Positions 16,717 through 25,386 are shown, numbered from the stretch's first letter. The stretch is DNA of 46,307 nucleotides from Desulfobulbaceae bacterium UBA2276 (GCA_002347085.1 DDWW01000028.1:392-46698); one strand, 5' to 3'. The notes: a model not told the origin generated them from the sequence alone. A program made the numbers and translations.

Positions 16717-16822
16717 TTTAGGAGCCGTAACGAAATAATTTGTACATGCACTCTCTTTCGTTACGGTTCCTTATGCCATTTTTGATGATAATATGCCTAT
16801 GTTATTTTGCTCAATGGTTTAA
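16717..16822 (-). repeat. Palindromic intergenic repeat, copy 2
   Basis: This minus-oriented copy lies between the S4 protein gene and gabD (divergent promoters). Its arms are AGGAGCCGTAACGAAAT and TTTCGTTACGGTTCCT, followed by TATGCCA. The far end TGGTTTAA matches the family end CGGCTTAA only partly. Compared with copy 1, two stem positions are changed on both arms (GGGG/CCCC becomes GGAG with TTCC or CTCC), consistent with kept pairing. Confidence 0.8.
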
Positions 16823-16912
16823 GGGCCTGTCAAGTAATAAATGTTACCAGCAGATGCCCGGATTGAGAGAGCAGGTGAAAATTTGCTGAGGTTTCAGCTT
16901 GAGGTGAGAATA

Positions 16913-18367
16913 ATGGAATTGAAAGACCCTGCCCTGTTGAGGCAGGAATGTTATCTTGATGGGGCCTGGGTCACGGCGTGTGACCTCTTTGAGGTTATTG
17001 ATCCCGCCGATGGTCGGGTGGTCGGAAGGGTGCCGTCTCTTGGTCAGGAGGCGACCAGGCAGACCATTGTGGCTGCCCATGCGGCCTGGTCTGGCTGGAA
17101 GGGGATGACCGCCAAAGAGCGTTCGGTGATCATGAAACGCTGGTACGCCCTTATCGTTGAGCATCAGGATGATCTGGCCATGATCATGACCCGTGAACAG
17201 GGCAAGCCGCTGGCTGAGGCCACAGGCGAGGTGCTATATGGCGCATCGTATATCGAATGGTTTGCCGAAGAGGCCAAGCGGGTGTATGGCGATATGATTC
17301 CCACGACCCAAAAAGGCAAGCGGATGCTGGTTCTCAAGGAATCGGTGGGTGTCTGCGCCGCTATCACCCCCTGGAATTTTCCCTCGGCTATGATCTGCCG
17401 TAAGGCAGCACCTGCTCTTGCTGCCGGTTGTCCGGTGATTGTCAAACCCGCGGCCCAGACGCCTTTGTCGGCTTTGGCCTTGGCCGAACTTGCGGATCGG
17501 GCCGGTTTTCCTCCCGGCGTTTTTAATGTGATTACCGGCCCGGCTCAAGAAATTGGCGGGGAGTTGACCAGCAATCCCTTAGTGCGCAAACTCAGTTTTA
17601 CTGGTTCTACGCCGGTGGGCAAGCAGCTCATGGCCGCCTGTGCCACCACCGTGAAGAAGATCTCCTTGGAGCTTGGCGGGCATGCCCCTTTTATCGTCTT
17701 TGATGATGCCGATATTGATCAGGCGGTGGCTGGGGCCTTGGCATCCAAGTATCGGAACTCAGGGCAGACCTGTGTCTGCGCCAATCGGTTTCTGGTGCAG
17801 GAGGGAGTCTATGAGGTCTTTGCCGCAAAGTTTGCCGCTGCGGTTCGTTCCGAGTTTCGGGTGGGGCCGGGAGTAGAAAAGGGGAATAATCAGGGGCCGC
17901 TCATTGATCTCAACGCCGTGATCAAGGTGGAGGCGCAGATTGAGGACGCCTTGCAGAAAGGGGCACGGTTGGCAGTTGGTGGCAAGCGGCTGGGGCAAAA
18001 AGGTTTTTTCTTTGAACCTACGGTGCTCCTTGATGTGACGCATGAGATGCGAATCGCTCGGGAAGAGACCTTTGGGCCGGTAGCCCCGCTCTTTATTTTC
18101 AAGGATGAGGCCGATGCTGTGAGAATGGCCAATGATTCTGAATACGGCCTGGCCTCATATTTTTACAGCCGTGATATTGGTCGGGCCTGGCGTGTGACCG
18201 AAGCCCTGGAATATGGCATGGTGGGGGTTAATACGGGAATTCTTTCTTCCGAGGCTGCGCCCTTTGGCGGGATGAAGGAGTCGGGTATTGGCCGTGAGGG
18301 GTCAAAATATGGTATTGAGGAGTACCTGGAGATCAAGTATATGTGTATTGGTGGGATTGATGCGTAG
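16913..18367 (+). CDS. gabD: NAD(P)-dependent succinate-semialdehyde dehydrogenase
   Basis: A class I aldehyde dehydrogenase of the GabD group, which oxidises succinate semialdehyde to succinate. The catalytic cysteine is in NSGQTCVCANRF (Cys287; Cys288 in E. coli GabD), and the general-base glutamate is in LELGGHAPFIV. The cofactor loop is FTGSTPVGKQL, and ITPWNFPSAMICRK and the C-terminal GIGREGSKYGIEEYL match GabD closely. The ATG at 16913 gives 484 residues, close to the E. coli enzyme, and follows GAGGTGAG. The in-frame ATG at 16841 would add 24 atypical residues and is rejected. No aminotransferase gene adjoins it, so the source of the aldehyde (GABA or 4-hydroxybutyrate metabolism) is not shown by the window. 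Confidence 0.9.
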   Translation: MELKDPALLRQECYLDGAWVTACDLFEVIDPADGRVVGRVPSLGQEATRQTIVAAHAAWSGWKGMTAKERSVIMKRWYALIVEHQDDLAMIMTREQGKPLAEATGEVLYGASYIEWFAEEAKRVYGDMIPTTQKGKRMLVLKESVGVCAAITPWNFPSAMICRKAAPALAAGCPVIVKPAAQTPLSALALAELADRAGFPPGVFNVITGPAQEIGGELTSNPLVRKLSFTGSTPVGKQLMAACATTVKKISLELGGHAPFIVFDDADIDQAVAGALASKYRNSGQTCVCANRFLVQEGVYEVFAAKFAAAVRSEFRVGPGVEKGNNQGPLIDLNAVIKVEAQIEDALQKGARLAVGGKRLGQKGFFFEPTVLLDVTHEMRIAREETFGPVAPLFIFKDEADAVRMANDSEYGLASYFYSRDIGRAWRVTEALEYGMVGVNTGILSSEAAPFGGMKESGIGREGSKYGIEEYLEIKYMCIGGIDA

Positions 18368-18530
18368 AGGGTAGGGCGCAAGAGTGCATAAAAAAGAGTT
18401 TGCTTGCTGTTAACAGAAGTCAAAAATCTTCTCGACAAATCAAGAGCTTTAAGCTATTTCTACAGGTGAATTTTGGCGTTTTCGGATCAACAAACAAAGA
18501 ATTTTATTCTTGAAGAAGGGAGATTGAAGT

Positions 18531-19004
18531 ATGCGATACATGAAATCACAAAAGAGGGTCAGTCTTTTTCTGCTTGGTCTTTCTCTGTTGTTGAGTAGTT
18601 GCGCTCCCATGGGGAGCAGTAGCGATAATCCTCCGCCGATGGATAATCTTCCCGCATTGTCGAATTTTGTGGGAGAATATCGCGATATTGAGCTTCCCAC
18701 GGATATGAAATATAATCATAAGAAAAGTATGGTTGTTCGCACGGACTCCTTTACCGGCGGGGTGTTTTATTTCAGTGGCAAGGTGCAACGTGATTCCTTG
18801 AAAAGTTTTATTGTTTCCTCTATGCAGAAGAATAAATGGAAGCTGGCGGGTGAGGTTTCATCTGAAGATTCCTTGCTGGCCTTTACCAAACCCAATAAAT
18901 CCTGCACTGTTATCATTGAAGAGGGTTTCGGTGGTTCTCTTGGTTCGACCTATGCGGCTGTTTATGTGGCTGAAAATCCTGCCGCCGGTTTCAGTGGGAA
19001 TTGA
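18531..19004 (+). CDS. Predicted lipoprotein of unknown function
   Basis: A 157-residue secreted protein with a lipoprotein signal: a basic start, a hydrophobic core (SLFLLGLSLLL) and the lipobox LSSC with Cys24. The mature part is a short disordered stretch (SSSDNPPP) followed by a compact alpha/beta domain of about 120 residues, including FVGEYRDIELPTDMKY and SFTGGVFYFSGKVQ. I do not recognise it as a named domain. An AAGGGAGA ribosome binding site precedes the ATG; a second ATG three codons on is also possible. A strong terminator follows at 19119-19167, so it is probably transcribed alone or from gabD, 163 bases upstream. Confidence 0.75.
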   Translation: MRYMKSQKRVSLFLLGLSLLLSSCAPMGSSSDNPPPMDNLPALSNFVGEYRDIELPTDMKYNHKKSMVVRTDSFTGGVFYFSGKVQRDSLKSFIVSSMQKNKWKLAGEVSSEDSLLAFTKPNKSCTVIIEEGFGGSLGSTYAAVYVAENPAAGFSGN

Positions 19005-19118
19005 TGCAATACAAGGTGTCCTGAGAGATTATAAAGGTGTGAACAAATGGCCGGGTTCTTTATATATCACGGCTTAGTTGTTTAGTTCCTTTTGTCGGGG
19101 GTTGGGTTTTGTGGTGTT

Positions 19119-19167
19119 TTAAACTGCCGTCATGCCGTTTCTGGTGTGACGGCAGTTTTGTTTTTTA
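19119..19167 (+). terminator. Rho-independent terminator after the lipoprotein gene
   Basis: A perfect 12-base stem (AAACTGCCGTCA at 19121-19132 with TGACGGCAGTTT at 19147-19158) and a 14-base loop are followed by TTGTTTTTT. It lies 115 bases after the lipoprotein stop and before the Sel1-repeat gene. It also argues against the TTG at 19092 as start of the next gene. Confidence 0.9.
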
Positions 19168-19196
19168 AGGATCTTGGGTGGATACTGGTGAATTAT

Positions 19197-19757
19197 ATGG
19201 GGCGATGCTTGTGGCTGCTGATACTGGTTTTATTCATCTGCACCAATACTTGCCGAGCTGACGATGAGGGCTATGTCCGACAGATTCAGGAGCTTGCCGG
19301 TGACGGTGACAGCGAATCGCAGTTTGCCCTGGCCCTGCTTTATGAGTATGGTGAACAGGGAGTTCCCCGTGATCCTGAAAAGGCCTTGTCCTGGTTTTTG
19401 CAGGCAGGCAAGTATGGGGTTCCGGCCGCCTGTCTTTATCTGGGGATCAAGTACGAAAATGGCAGTGGGGTTGAGAGGAATCTGGTTGCTGCTGGGCGTT
19501 GGTACTGTTGCGCCGCGACGCAAGGATGGGCTATGGCTCAGTTCTTTCTGGCCGAGTTGTATAAAAAAGGCCGAGGGGTAAGGCAGGATAATTCCTCAGC
19601 CTTTGCCTGGTATGGTCTGGCGGCGGAACAGGACTATCCTGGGGCCAAAGAGGCGATAGCTCAGTTGACGCCAACGATGAGCGAGGCTGACCTTAACAAG
19701 GGGATTTCCCTTCGTTCCGGGCTGCTGGATACCAAGGGAGATTGTTCCGGGTTATGA
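19197..19757 (+). CDS. Secreted Sel1-repeat (TPR-like) protein
   Basis: A 186-residue protein with an N-terminal signal peptide (MGRCLWLLILVLFICTNTCRA, cleaved near ADDEG) followed by about four Sel1-like repeats. Each has the A-x2-LG/LAxLYExGxGV pattern, for example SQFALALLYEYGEQGVPRD and AQFFLAELYKKGRGVRQD. Sel1 repeats form helical scaffolds for protein-protein contacts, here presumably in the periplasm. The ATG at 19197 is chosen because it starts the signal peptide and lies after the terminator at 19119-19167; a GTG at 19188 is an alternative. The client protein is unknown. Two cysteines (WYCCAATQ) lie within the repeats. Confidence 0.8.
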   Translation: MGRCLWLLILVLFICTNTCRADDEGYVRQIQELAGDGDSESQFALALLYEYGEQGVPRDPEKALSWFLQAGKYGVPAACLYLGIKYENGSGVERNLVAAGRWYCCAATQGWAMAQFFLAELYKKGRGVRQDNSSAFAWYGLAAEQDYPGAKEAIAQLTPTMSEADLNKGISLRSGLLDTKGDCSGL

Positions 19758-19819
19758 TGTCATGCCGTCGCCGGAGGAAACACCCCCTGGAATCGGTTCT
19801 TCCATTTTAGCGCAAATGA

Positions 19820-19848
19820 TTGACTTTAAGTGGTACGTTGACTATATT
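19820..19848 (+). promoter_or_regulatory. Predicted sigma-70 promoter of purA
   Basis: TTGACT (19820-19825) and TATATT (19843-19848) are separated by 17 bases, close to consensus in both boxes and spacing. Transcription would begin near 19856, about 125 bases before the purA start codon. Confidence 0.6.
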
Positions 19849-19981
19849 ATTCCGGTTGTTCCTTGGTGAAATGATGGTTCGAGCTGGAGTTTGTGCTTGA
19901 GCGTCATCTATGTATAACACTATTTATAGCACTCTCAATCAGGGTGGCGAATAAATTTGTCGAGTTCCAAAGGAGAAAAAT

Positions 19982-21280
19982 ATGGCCAGTGTGGTAGTGG
20001 TGGGAACCCAGTGGGGAGATGAGGGAAAAGGGAAGATCGTTGATATCCTCACTCGTTATGCCGACTATATCGTCCGGTTTCAGGGAGGGAATAACGCCGG
20101 ACATACTCTGGTTGTTGAGGGCAAGAAGTTTGTCTTTCATATCATCCCTTCCGGTATTCTGTATGCGGACAAGGTCTGCATGATCGGCAATGGTGTCATT
20201 ATAGACCCCGCTGTTCTGTTGACTGAGATGGACGAGCTTCATGCCCAGGGGTTAGCAGTCACCCCCAAGCGCTTGATGATCAGCGAAAATGCCCATCTGA
20301 TCATGCCGTATCATCAGAGTCTGGATCAGGCCAAAGAAGCGGCCCTGGCTGCCGGAAAAAAAATAGGCACCACTGGCCGCGGTATAGGCCCCTGTTATAT
20401 GGATAAGGTGGGCCGGGTGGGGATCAAGGCCGGGGATCTCTTCGATGATGGTCTGTTTCGAGAGCGCTTGCAGGAAAATATCGAAGAAAAAAATTTCCTG
20501 CTGACCAAAAAATATAACAGTGCCCCCGTCTCTTTTGAGACGATTTACGCCGCCTTTCAAGGATTTGCCGAAAAGCTGACCCCCTTTATCGGTAACGTTT
20601 CGGTAGAGCTTGACAGGGCCCGCAAGAGTGGCCAGAATATTCTTTTTGAAGGGGCGCAAGGAACTCAGCTCGATATCGATCATGGCACCTATCCCTTTGT
20701 TACGTCGTCAAATACCATCGCGGGGAATGCCTGTAATGGCTCCGGGTTTGGCCCGGCCCATATTGATTCGGTGATCGGAATCCTCAAGGCCTATACCACT
20801 CGGGTGGGTGAAGGTCCGTTTCCCACCGAACTCTTTGATCCGGTCGGTGAAGAGTTGCAGAAAAAAGGCGGGGAATTTGGCGCTACCACCGGCCGGAAAC
20901 GTCGTTGTGGCTGGTTGGATGGGGTGGTAGCAGCCGATGCGACCCGTCTCAATGGTTTGACTGGTATGGCCCTGACCAAATTGGATGTTTTGAGCGGCCA
21001 GCCTGTATTGAAGATGGCCACCGAATATGAGCTGGCCGGCAAGCGTTTGTTGTCCATGCCCTCCAACATCAAGCAGGCGGCGGCAGTTAAACCGGTGTAT
21101 GAAGAGCTGGCCGGCTGGCAGGAGGATATCACCGGTGTGCGTGATTTTGATGACCTCCCGGTCAAGGCCAAAGAGTATATCAAGCGTATTGAAGAGTACA
21201 CGGGAGTAGAGACGGTCATCGTCTCAGTGGGGCCGGATCGTGACGAGACGATGCTCCTGAAGAATCCTTTTGAAAAATAA
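19982..21280 (+). CDS. purA: Adenylosuccinate synthetase
   Basis: This cytoplasmic enzyme makes adenylosuccinate from IMP, aspartate and GTP, the first committed step to AMP. The 432-residue length is standard. Visible motifs are the N-terminal GTP/catalytic loop TQWGDEGKGKIVD, GNNAGHTLVV, the IMP-contact loop TTGRGIGPCY, EGAQGTQLDIDHGTYPFVT, and the guanine-binding TKLDVL near the C-terminus. The ATG has an AAAGGAGA ribosome binding site and a well-placed promoter. The stop codon TAA is shared with the first bases of a palindromic repeat (21278-21383), which then separates it from rpoZ. Confidence 0.98.
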   Translation: MASVVVVGTQWGDEGKGKIVDILTRYADYIVRFQGGNNAGHTLVVEGKKFVFHIIPSGILYADKVCMIGNGVIIDPAVLLTEMDELHAQGLAVTPKRLMISENAHLIMPYHQSLDQAKEAALAAGKKIGTTGRGIGPCYMDKVGRVGIKAGDLFDDGLFRERLQENIEEKNFLLTKKYNSAPVSFETIYAAFQGFAEKLTPFIGNVSVELDRARKSGQNILFEGAQGTQLDIDHGTYPFVTSSNTIAGNACNGSGFGPAHIDSVIGILKAYTTRVGEGPFPTELFDPVGEELQKKGGEFGATTGRKRRCGWLDGVVAADATRLNGLTGMALTKLDVLSGQPVLKMATEYELAGKRLLSMPSNIKQAAAVKPVYEELAGWQEDITGVRDFDDLPVKAKEYIKRIEEYTGVETVIVSVGPDRDETMLLKNPFEK

Positions 21281-21383
21281 GCCGCCGTTTAAGAATAATT
21301 ACATGATGCAACGTTGCTAACGGCAGAAGGTACTTACAGAAATAGATGAAAATGTAGTGGTTATTTCTTAACAGTAGCTAAAA
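21278..21383 (+). repeat. Palindromic intergenic repeat, copy 3 (degenerate)
   Basis: This copy lies between purA and rpoZ, and its first three bases are the purA stop codon. The left end TAAGCCGCCGTTTAAGAATA and the right end TTATTTCTTAACAGTAGCTAAAA are well kept. The inner left arm (AAGGTACTTACAGAAAT) has diverged. Its pairing partner has diverged too (AACAGTAGCT), leaving a much weaker hairpin. Confidence 0.75.
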
Positions 21384-21470
21384 GGCTATCCGAGTAGAGA
21401 GGCTGGACAGAGACAAGGAAGCGTGCCCCGTCAAGGGTACTTACGAAAGAGTAAAAAACGAGGTAACTAT

Positions 21471-21734
21471 ATGGCAAGAATTACCGTGGAAGATTGTCTG
21501 GAGCAGATTGGTGATGACAATCGGTTTAATCTGATTCATCTTACTGTTGAACGCATTAAACAGCACCGACATGGTGAGCCTTTTCTGGTGGCGGGCGATA
21601 ATAAAGAGATTGTTATGACCCTGCGGGAGATCTCGGCGGCCAAGGTTAGCTTTAATAATATCAAGGAGCTGGCAGATCATTCTCGTAAGAATGCCCCTAA
21701 AAACAGCGACATTGAACAGGAAGTTGTGGTCTGA
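21471..21734 (+). CDS. rpoZ: RNA polymerase omega subunit
   Basis: The omega subunit helps fold and hold the beta-prime subunit in RNA polymerase and forms part of the ppGpp site. It begins MARITVEDCLEQIGDDNRFNL, the standard start of the family, and shows the helix LTVERIKQ and an acidic C-terminal tail. The ATG at 21471 gives 87 residues and has a GAGGTAA ribosome binding site. The in-frame ATG at 21423 would add 16 basic residues not found in the family and is rejected. It is 24 bases ahead of dnaJ on the same strand. Confidence 0.95.
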   Translation: MARITVEDCLEQIGDDNRFNLIHLTVERIKQHRHGEPFLVAGDNKEIVMTLREISAAKVSFNNIKELADHSRKNAPKNSDIEQEVVV

Positions 21735-21758
21735 TTTTGAGATTTAAGAGTTAGAAAG

Positions 21759-22898
21759 ATGCCCAGAGATTATTACGATATATTAGCGGTAGGCCGGAAC
21801 GCCAGTAGCGCTGAGATAAAGAAGGCCTATCGGACACTTGCTATGAAGCATCATCCTGACCGAAACCCGGATGATAAAGAGGCCGAGGCCCAGTTTAAAG
21901 AATGTGCCGAGGCCTACGAAGTACTCAGTGATGTCCAGAAACGGAAGATCTACGATACCTATGGCCATGAAGGTCTGAAGAGCAGCGGCTATCAGGGGCC
22001 GGGCAACTTCGAGGATGCCTTTTCCGGTTTTGGCGACCTGTTTGGGGACCTCTTCGGAAGACGAGGGGCGGCGCAACCCAGACGCGGTGGCCCGATCCCT
22101 GGGAATGATCTGCGTTATGATGCCACCATCTCCTTCATGGAGGCCGTGCATGGCGTAGCCAAAGAGGTGGAGCTGACCAGGCGCGATACCTGCTGGAACT
22201 GTGAAGGTTCTGGGTGTCGTCCCGGCCATAAGAGAGAGACCTGCCCCAGTTGCCATGGGCGGGGTCAGGTGATCCGCTCCCAGGGATTTTTCCAGGTCAG
22301 TTCCCCTTGTCAGCAATGTCAAGGCGAGGGTGAGATTGTCACCGATCCATGCACGGACTGCAACGGTTCGGGGCTGGTGAGCAAGAGCAAGAAGGTCTCC
22401 ATTAAAATTCCAGCCGGTGTTGATCATGGCGCCCGGATGCGTCTGCGTGGCGAGGGCGAGGGCGGGCGTCGGGGTGGTGCGGCCGGTGATCTCTATGTGG
22501 TTATCCATGTGGTGGAGCATGAATTTTTCAAACGGGAAGGGGATACCATTTACTGTCGATTCCCGGTCTCCATGGCGCAGGCAGCCCTTGGCTGCAAGGT
22601 CGAGGTGCCGACGATCAATGGCAAGAAGAGCTTGAAGATCCCGGCCGGTAGTCAATCGGGGGCCATGTTCACCTTGCGTCATGAAGGGGTTCCCAGCCTG
22701 CGGGGCAGCAGCAAAGGGGACATGGTGGTTGAGCTTCAGGTGCAGACGCCGATCAATCTCTGTGATGAGCAGAAAGAACTCCTGCAAAAATTTGATGATT
22801 TGTGCCGTGAACATGGGCATCATAAAGAGCAGGAAGGCTTTTTTAGTCGACTTTTCAGTGAAGTACGTGGGAAGAAGACGAACAAAGAGGATGATTAA
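21759..22898 (+). CDS. dnaJ: Chaperone DnaJ (type I J-protein)
   Basis: This co-chaperone of DnaK delivers unfolded clients and stimulates ATP hydrolysis. The J domain (1-70) carries the HPD motif (KHHPDRN). A Gly/Phe-rich stretch follows (about 75-110, GFGDLFGDLFGRR). The zinc region has four CxxCxGxG repeats (CWNCEGSG, CPSCHGRG, CQQCQGEG, CTDCNGSG), and the two C-terminal client-binding domains end near residue 350. All type I parts are present at 379 residues. No grpE or dnaK lies beside it. It is two bases ahead of moaC, so both are in one operon with rpoZ. Confidence 0.98.
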   Translation: MPRDYYDILAVGRNASSAEIKKAYRTLAMKHHPDRNPDDKEAEAQFKECAEAYEVLSDVQKRKIYDTYGHEGLKSSGYQGPGNFEDAFSGFGDLFGDLFGRRGAAQPRRGGPIPGNDLRYDATISFMEAVHGVAKEVELTRRDTCWNCEGSGCRPGHKRETCPSCHGRGQVIRSQGFFQVSSPCQQCQGEGEIVTDPCTDCNGSGLVSKSKKVSIKIPAGVDHGARMRLRGEGEGGRRGGAAGDLYVVIHVVEHEFFKREGDTIYCRFPVSMAQAALGCKVEVPTINGKKSLKIPAGSQSGAMFTLRHEGVPSLRGSSKGDMVVELQVQTPINLCDEQKELLQKFDDLCREHGHHKEQEGFFSRLFSEVRGKKTNKEDD

Positions 22899-22900
22899 CG

Positions 22901-23398
22901 ATGAGCCAGGCGAATCAAGACCCAGGCTTTACCCATTTTGACGAAGAAGGCCAGGCCCGGATGGTGGATGTCAGCAACAAGGCAGAGTCCACCCGTGAGG
23001 CTTTGGCTGCCGGCAGCATAAGCATGTCGGCAGCGGCCTATGCCTTGGTGAAGAGTGGTTCCATGGCTAAAGGCGATGTCCTTGGGGTCGCGCGATTAGC
23101 TGGGATTATGGCCGCCAAGAAAGTCGATGAACTTATTCCGCTTACCCATCCCTTGATGATTACCAAGGTGAATGTGGAATTCATCTTTCATGATGAGGAT
23201 TGTGCCATCGAAATCCAGGCAACAGTTGGCATTTGCGGTAAGACCGGTGTGGAGATGGAGGCCTTGACAGCGGTTTCCATATCGGCCTTGACTATTTATG
23301 ATATGTGCAAGGCAGTTGATAAGGCCATGGTGATTTCTGATATCCGTCTGTTGAAAAAAACGGGCGGAAAAAGCGGGAACTTTGTTCGTCAAGAATAA
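22901..23398 (+). CDS. moaC: Cyclic pyranopterin monophosphate synthase
   Basis: MoaC turns the product of MoaA into cyclic pyranopterin monophosphate, an early step of molybdenum/tungsten cofactor synthesis. The 165-residue length and motifs fit: MVDVSNKAESTREA near the start, GVARLAGIMAAKKVDELIPL, and the substrate-binding GKTGVEMEALTAVSI with KAVDKAMVI. It starts two bases after dnaJ ends, so the genes are coupled. No other moa gene is nearby; the rest of the pathway must be elsewhere. The conserved Lys and Asp in MCKAVDKA are present, so it should be active. Confidence 0.97.
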   Translation: MSQANQDPGFTHFDEEGQARMVDVSNKAESTREALAAGSISMSAAAYALVKSGSMAKGDVLGVARLAGIMAAKKVDELIPLTHPLMITKVNVEFIFHDEDCAIEIQATVGICGKTGVEMEALTAVSISALTIYDMCKAVDKAMVISDIRLLKKTGGKSGNFVRQE

Positions 23399-23478
23399 GG
23401 AATTTGTTAGGGAACGTGTTATTTTTCTGGAGTTTATGGACCCTGATCGGGTTGCTTGATATTGAGGGGGATGATTGA

Positions 23479-23871
23479 ATGGAACAGAACGAGATGGACA
23501 GATTCAAAAAGCTGCTTGAAGATAAACGGGAAGAGATCCTGGATGAAGCCGAACGGACACTGACCGAAATGACCGATCAGAGTGGCAATATCCCCGACCC
23601 GAATGATCGGGCAAGCGCCGAGGCCGACCGCAGCTTTGAATTGCGGATCCGTGATCGTGAACGCAAGTTGCTGCCCAAGATTGAGGCGGCGCTTGAGCGG
23701 ATCAAGGACGGCACCTTTGGCGAATGTGAGGGCTGCGGGGAAGAGATTGGCCTGAAACGTCTTGAGGCCAGGCCGGTAACTTCTCTCTGTATTGATTGCA
23801 AGACCCTTCAGGAAAAAAAAGAAAAGGGCCATGGAGCCCAAGGTGTCAATGCCGTCCATGACACAGAATAA
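23479..23871 (+). CDS. dksA: DksA/TraR-family zinc-finger regulator
   Basis: A 130-residue protein with a coiled-coil N-terminal half that would enter the RNA polymerase secondary channel, and a C4 zinc finger (CEGCGEEIGLKRLEARP, then CIDC). A DksA-like acidic tip is present (PDPNDRASAEADRSFELR). With ppGpp it is expected to shift transcription during nutrient stress; rpoZ, whose product helps bind ppGpp, lies upstream in the same run. The tail after the zinc finger is rich in lysine and glycine. The ribosome binding site is GGGGGATGATTG. galT follows after two bases. Confidence 0.93.
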   Translation: MEQNEMDRFKKLLEDKREEILDEAERTLTEMTDQSGNIPDPNDRASAEADRSFELRIRDRERKLLPKIEAALERIKDGTFGECEGCGEEIGLKRLEARPVTSLCIDCKTLQEKKEKGHGAQGVNAVHDTE

Positions 23872-23873
23872 TC

Positions 23874-24899
23874 ATGCCTGAGTTACGAAAAGACCCTGTT
23901 CTGGGACGCTGGATTATTATCGCCCAGGAACGTGCAAAACGGCCCACAGATTTTGTGGTTGCCGAGGCGCCAACGTCGGGCGGTTTTTGCCCCTTGTGTC
24001 CGGGCAATGAGAATACCACGCCTCCGGAAGTGCTCGCTAATGGCCGTCAGCATGGGGCTCCTGCTAATAGCCCTGGTTGGCAGGTGCGGGTCGTGCCCAA
24101 TAAATATCCCGCCTTGGTTATTGAAGGTGAGATTGACCGGCAGGGTGAAGGCTTATATGATAAGATGAACGGGATTGGCGCCCATGAGGTAATCATCGAA
24201 AGTCCACGTCATGAGGATGTTTTTGCCAAGCTGCCTCTTGCCCATATGACCATGGTCTTCCAGGCCTTCCGGGCTCGGATTCAGGATCTGGAGCGTGATC
24301 CGCGTTTTCGGTATGTCTTGGTCTTCAAGAATTATGGCCGTGCAGCCGGTGCCTCTCTTGAACACTCGCATTCTCAGCTTATCGCCCTGCCGATCCTTCC
24401 CCGGATGCTTGTTGCAGAGTTGCAGGGAACAGAAGAGTATTATAAGTACAAGGAGCGTTGTCTTTATTGTGATATTATCCGCCAGGAGCTCCAGCAGAAG
24501 GTGCGGGTGGTGTGCCAGAATGAATTTTTTATCACCATAACTCCTTTTGCGCCGCGTACTCCCTTTGAGATGTGGATTCTTCCCAAGCACCATGATTCAG
24601 GGTATCATAATCAGAACGATCAGCAACTTACAGCCTTGTCCGAAATTTTTTCTGAGACCTTGCAGCGTCTTGATGCATGCATCCCAGGGGTGCCCTATAA
24701 TTTTGTGCTTCACACCCAGCCCTTGCGTTCTGAAAGTATGAAGCATTTTCACTGGCATTTTGAGATCGTTCCCAAACTGACATCCATTGCCGGATTTGAA
24801 TGGGGCTCCGGGTTTTACATCAATCCCATGCCCCCTGAAGAGGCTGCTCTGTATCTGCGTGAATCGCTTAAAAAAGGAACACAGGAGGCAAGGCCATGA
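23874..24899 (+). CDS. galT: Galactose-1-phosphate uridylyltransferase
   Basis: A HIT-superfamily enzyme of the Leloir pathway that exchanges UMP between UDP-glucose and galactose-1-phosphate. It begins PELRKDPVLGRWIIIAQERA. A zinc-site CPLC sits in GGFCPLCPGNE. The active-site HxHxQ is in EHSHSQLIALP, where the first His of the SHS pair is the UMP carrier. A C-terminal half with FHWHFEI-type histidines follows. The 341-residue length is normal. It overlaps the following response regulator by four bases (ATGA). No galK or galE is adjacent. In sulfate reducers close relatives may act on other sugar phosphates, so the substrate is less certain than the chemistry. Confidence 0.92.
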   Translation: MPELRKDPVLGRWIIIAQERAKRPTDFVVAEAPTSGGFCPLCPGNENTTPPEVLANGRQHGAPANSPGWQVRVVPNKYPALVIEGEIDRQGEGLYDKMNGIGAHEVIIESPRHEDVFAKLPLAHMTMVFQAFRARIQDLERDPRFRYVLVFKNYGRAAGASLEHSHSQLIALPILPRMLVAELQGTEEYYKYKERCLYCDIIRQELQQKVRVVCQNEFFITITPFAPRTPFEMWILPKHHDSGYHNQNDQQLTALSEIFSETLQRLDACIPGVPYNFVLHTQPLRSESMKHFHWHFEIVPKLTSIAGFEWGSGFYINPMPPEEAALYLRESLKKGTQEARP

Positions 24900-25246
24900 A
24901 GAAAATTTTGTTGGTTGATGACGAAGAGGGGATTCAACTCCTGTATCAGGAAGAATTTCAGGATGAAGGCTACGAGGTGATTTCAGCCTTTACTGGCGAA
25001 GAGGCCCTGGAAAAGTTCAGCTCTGAGGTCCCTGATCTGGTTATCCTTGATATTCAGATGCCAGGGATGAATGGGATTGAGGTCTTGAGACAGATGAAGA
25101 TGATAGCCCCTAAGCTCCCGATTATTCTCAGTACCGCTTATCATGAATATAAGCAGGATCTCAGCGCCTGGGCCTCGGATGAGTATATTGTTAAATCACC
25201 AGACCTGCAGAAGTTGAAAGAGGCGGTTCACAAACATCTGGGATAA
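24896..25246 (+). CDS. Single-domain response regulator (CheY-like)
   Basis: A 116-residue protein that is only a receiver domain. The acidic pair is in LVDDEEG, the phospho-acceptor Asp in LVILDIQMPGMNG (about residue 52), the conserved Thr/Ser in ILSTAY, and the Lys in YIVKSP. With no output domain it must act by binding a partner. Its start overlaps the galT stop by four bases, so it is translated from the same message. Its TAA stop codon is the first triplet of a palindromic repeat. The matching kinase is not in the window. Confidence 0.92.
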   Translation: MKKILLVDDEEGIQLLYQEEFQDEGYEVISAFTGEEALEKFSSEVPDLVILDIQMPGMNGIEVLRQMKMIAPKLPIILSTAYHEYKQDLSAWASDEYIVKSPDLQKLKEAVHKHLG

Positions 25247-25350
25247 GCCGTCGTTTAAAAATAAATCATACAATTCAATGTCATTTACGGCATAAAGGGC
25301 CGTAAAGAAATGGATGAAATGCATGGGTTATTGCTTAACGGCCCTTAAAA
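25244..25350 (+). repeat. Palindromic intergenic repeat, copy 4
   Basis: This copy starts on the stop codon of the response regulator and ends 36 bases before the FolE2-like gene. Left end TAAGCCGTCGTTTAAAAATA; arms AAGGGCCGTAAAGAAATGG and TTGCTTAACGGCCCTT. The stem pair AGGG/CCCT replaces GGGG/CCCC of copy 1, a change kept on both sides. Confidence 0.85.
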
Positions 25351-25386
25351 TGACTGACGGCTGATAGTCGTATTGGTTTCCTGATT

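Noticed and set aside
19092..19196. Longer N-terminus for the Sel1-repeat protein (TTG start)
   Set aside because: It runs through a strong rho-independent terminator and would bury the signal peptide.
21783..22823. A 346-codon open frame on the minus strand
   Set aside because: It is fully antisense to dnaJ, has low-complexity composition and no ribosome binding site; dnaJ on the plus strand is unquestionable.
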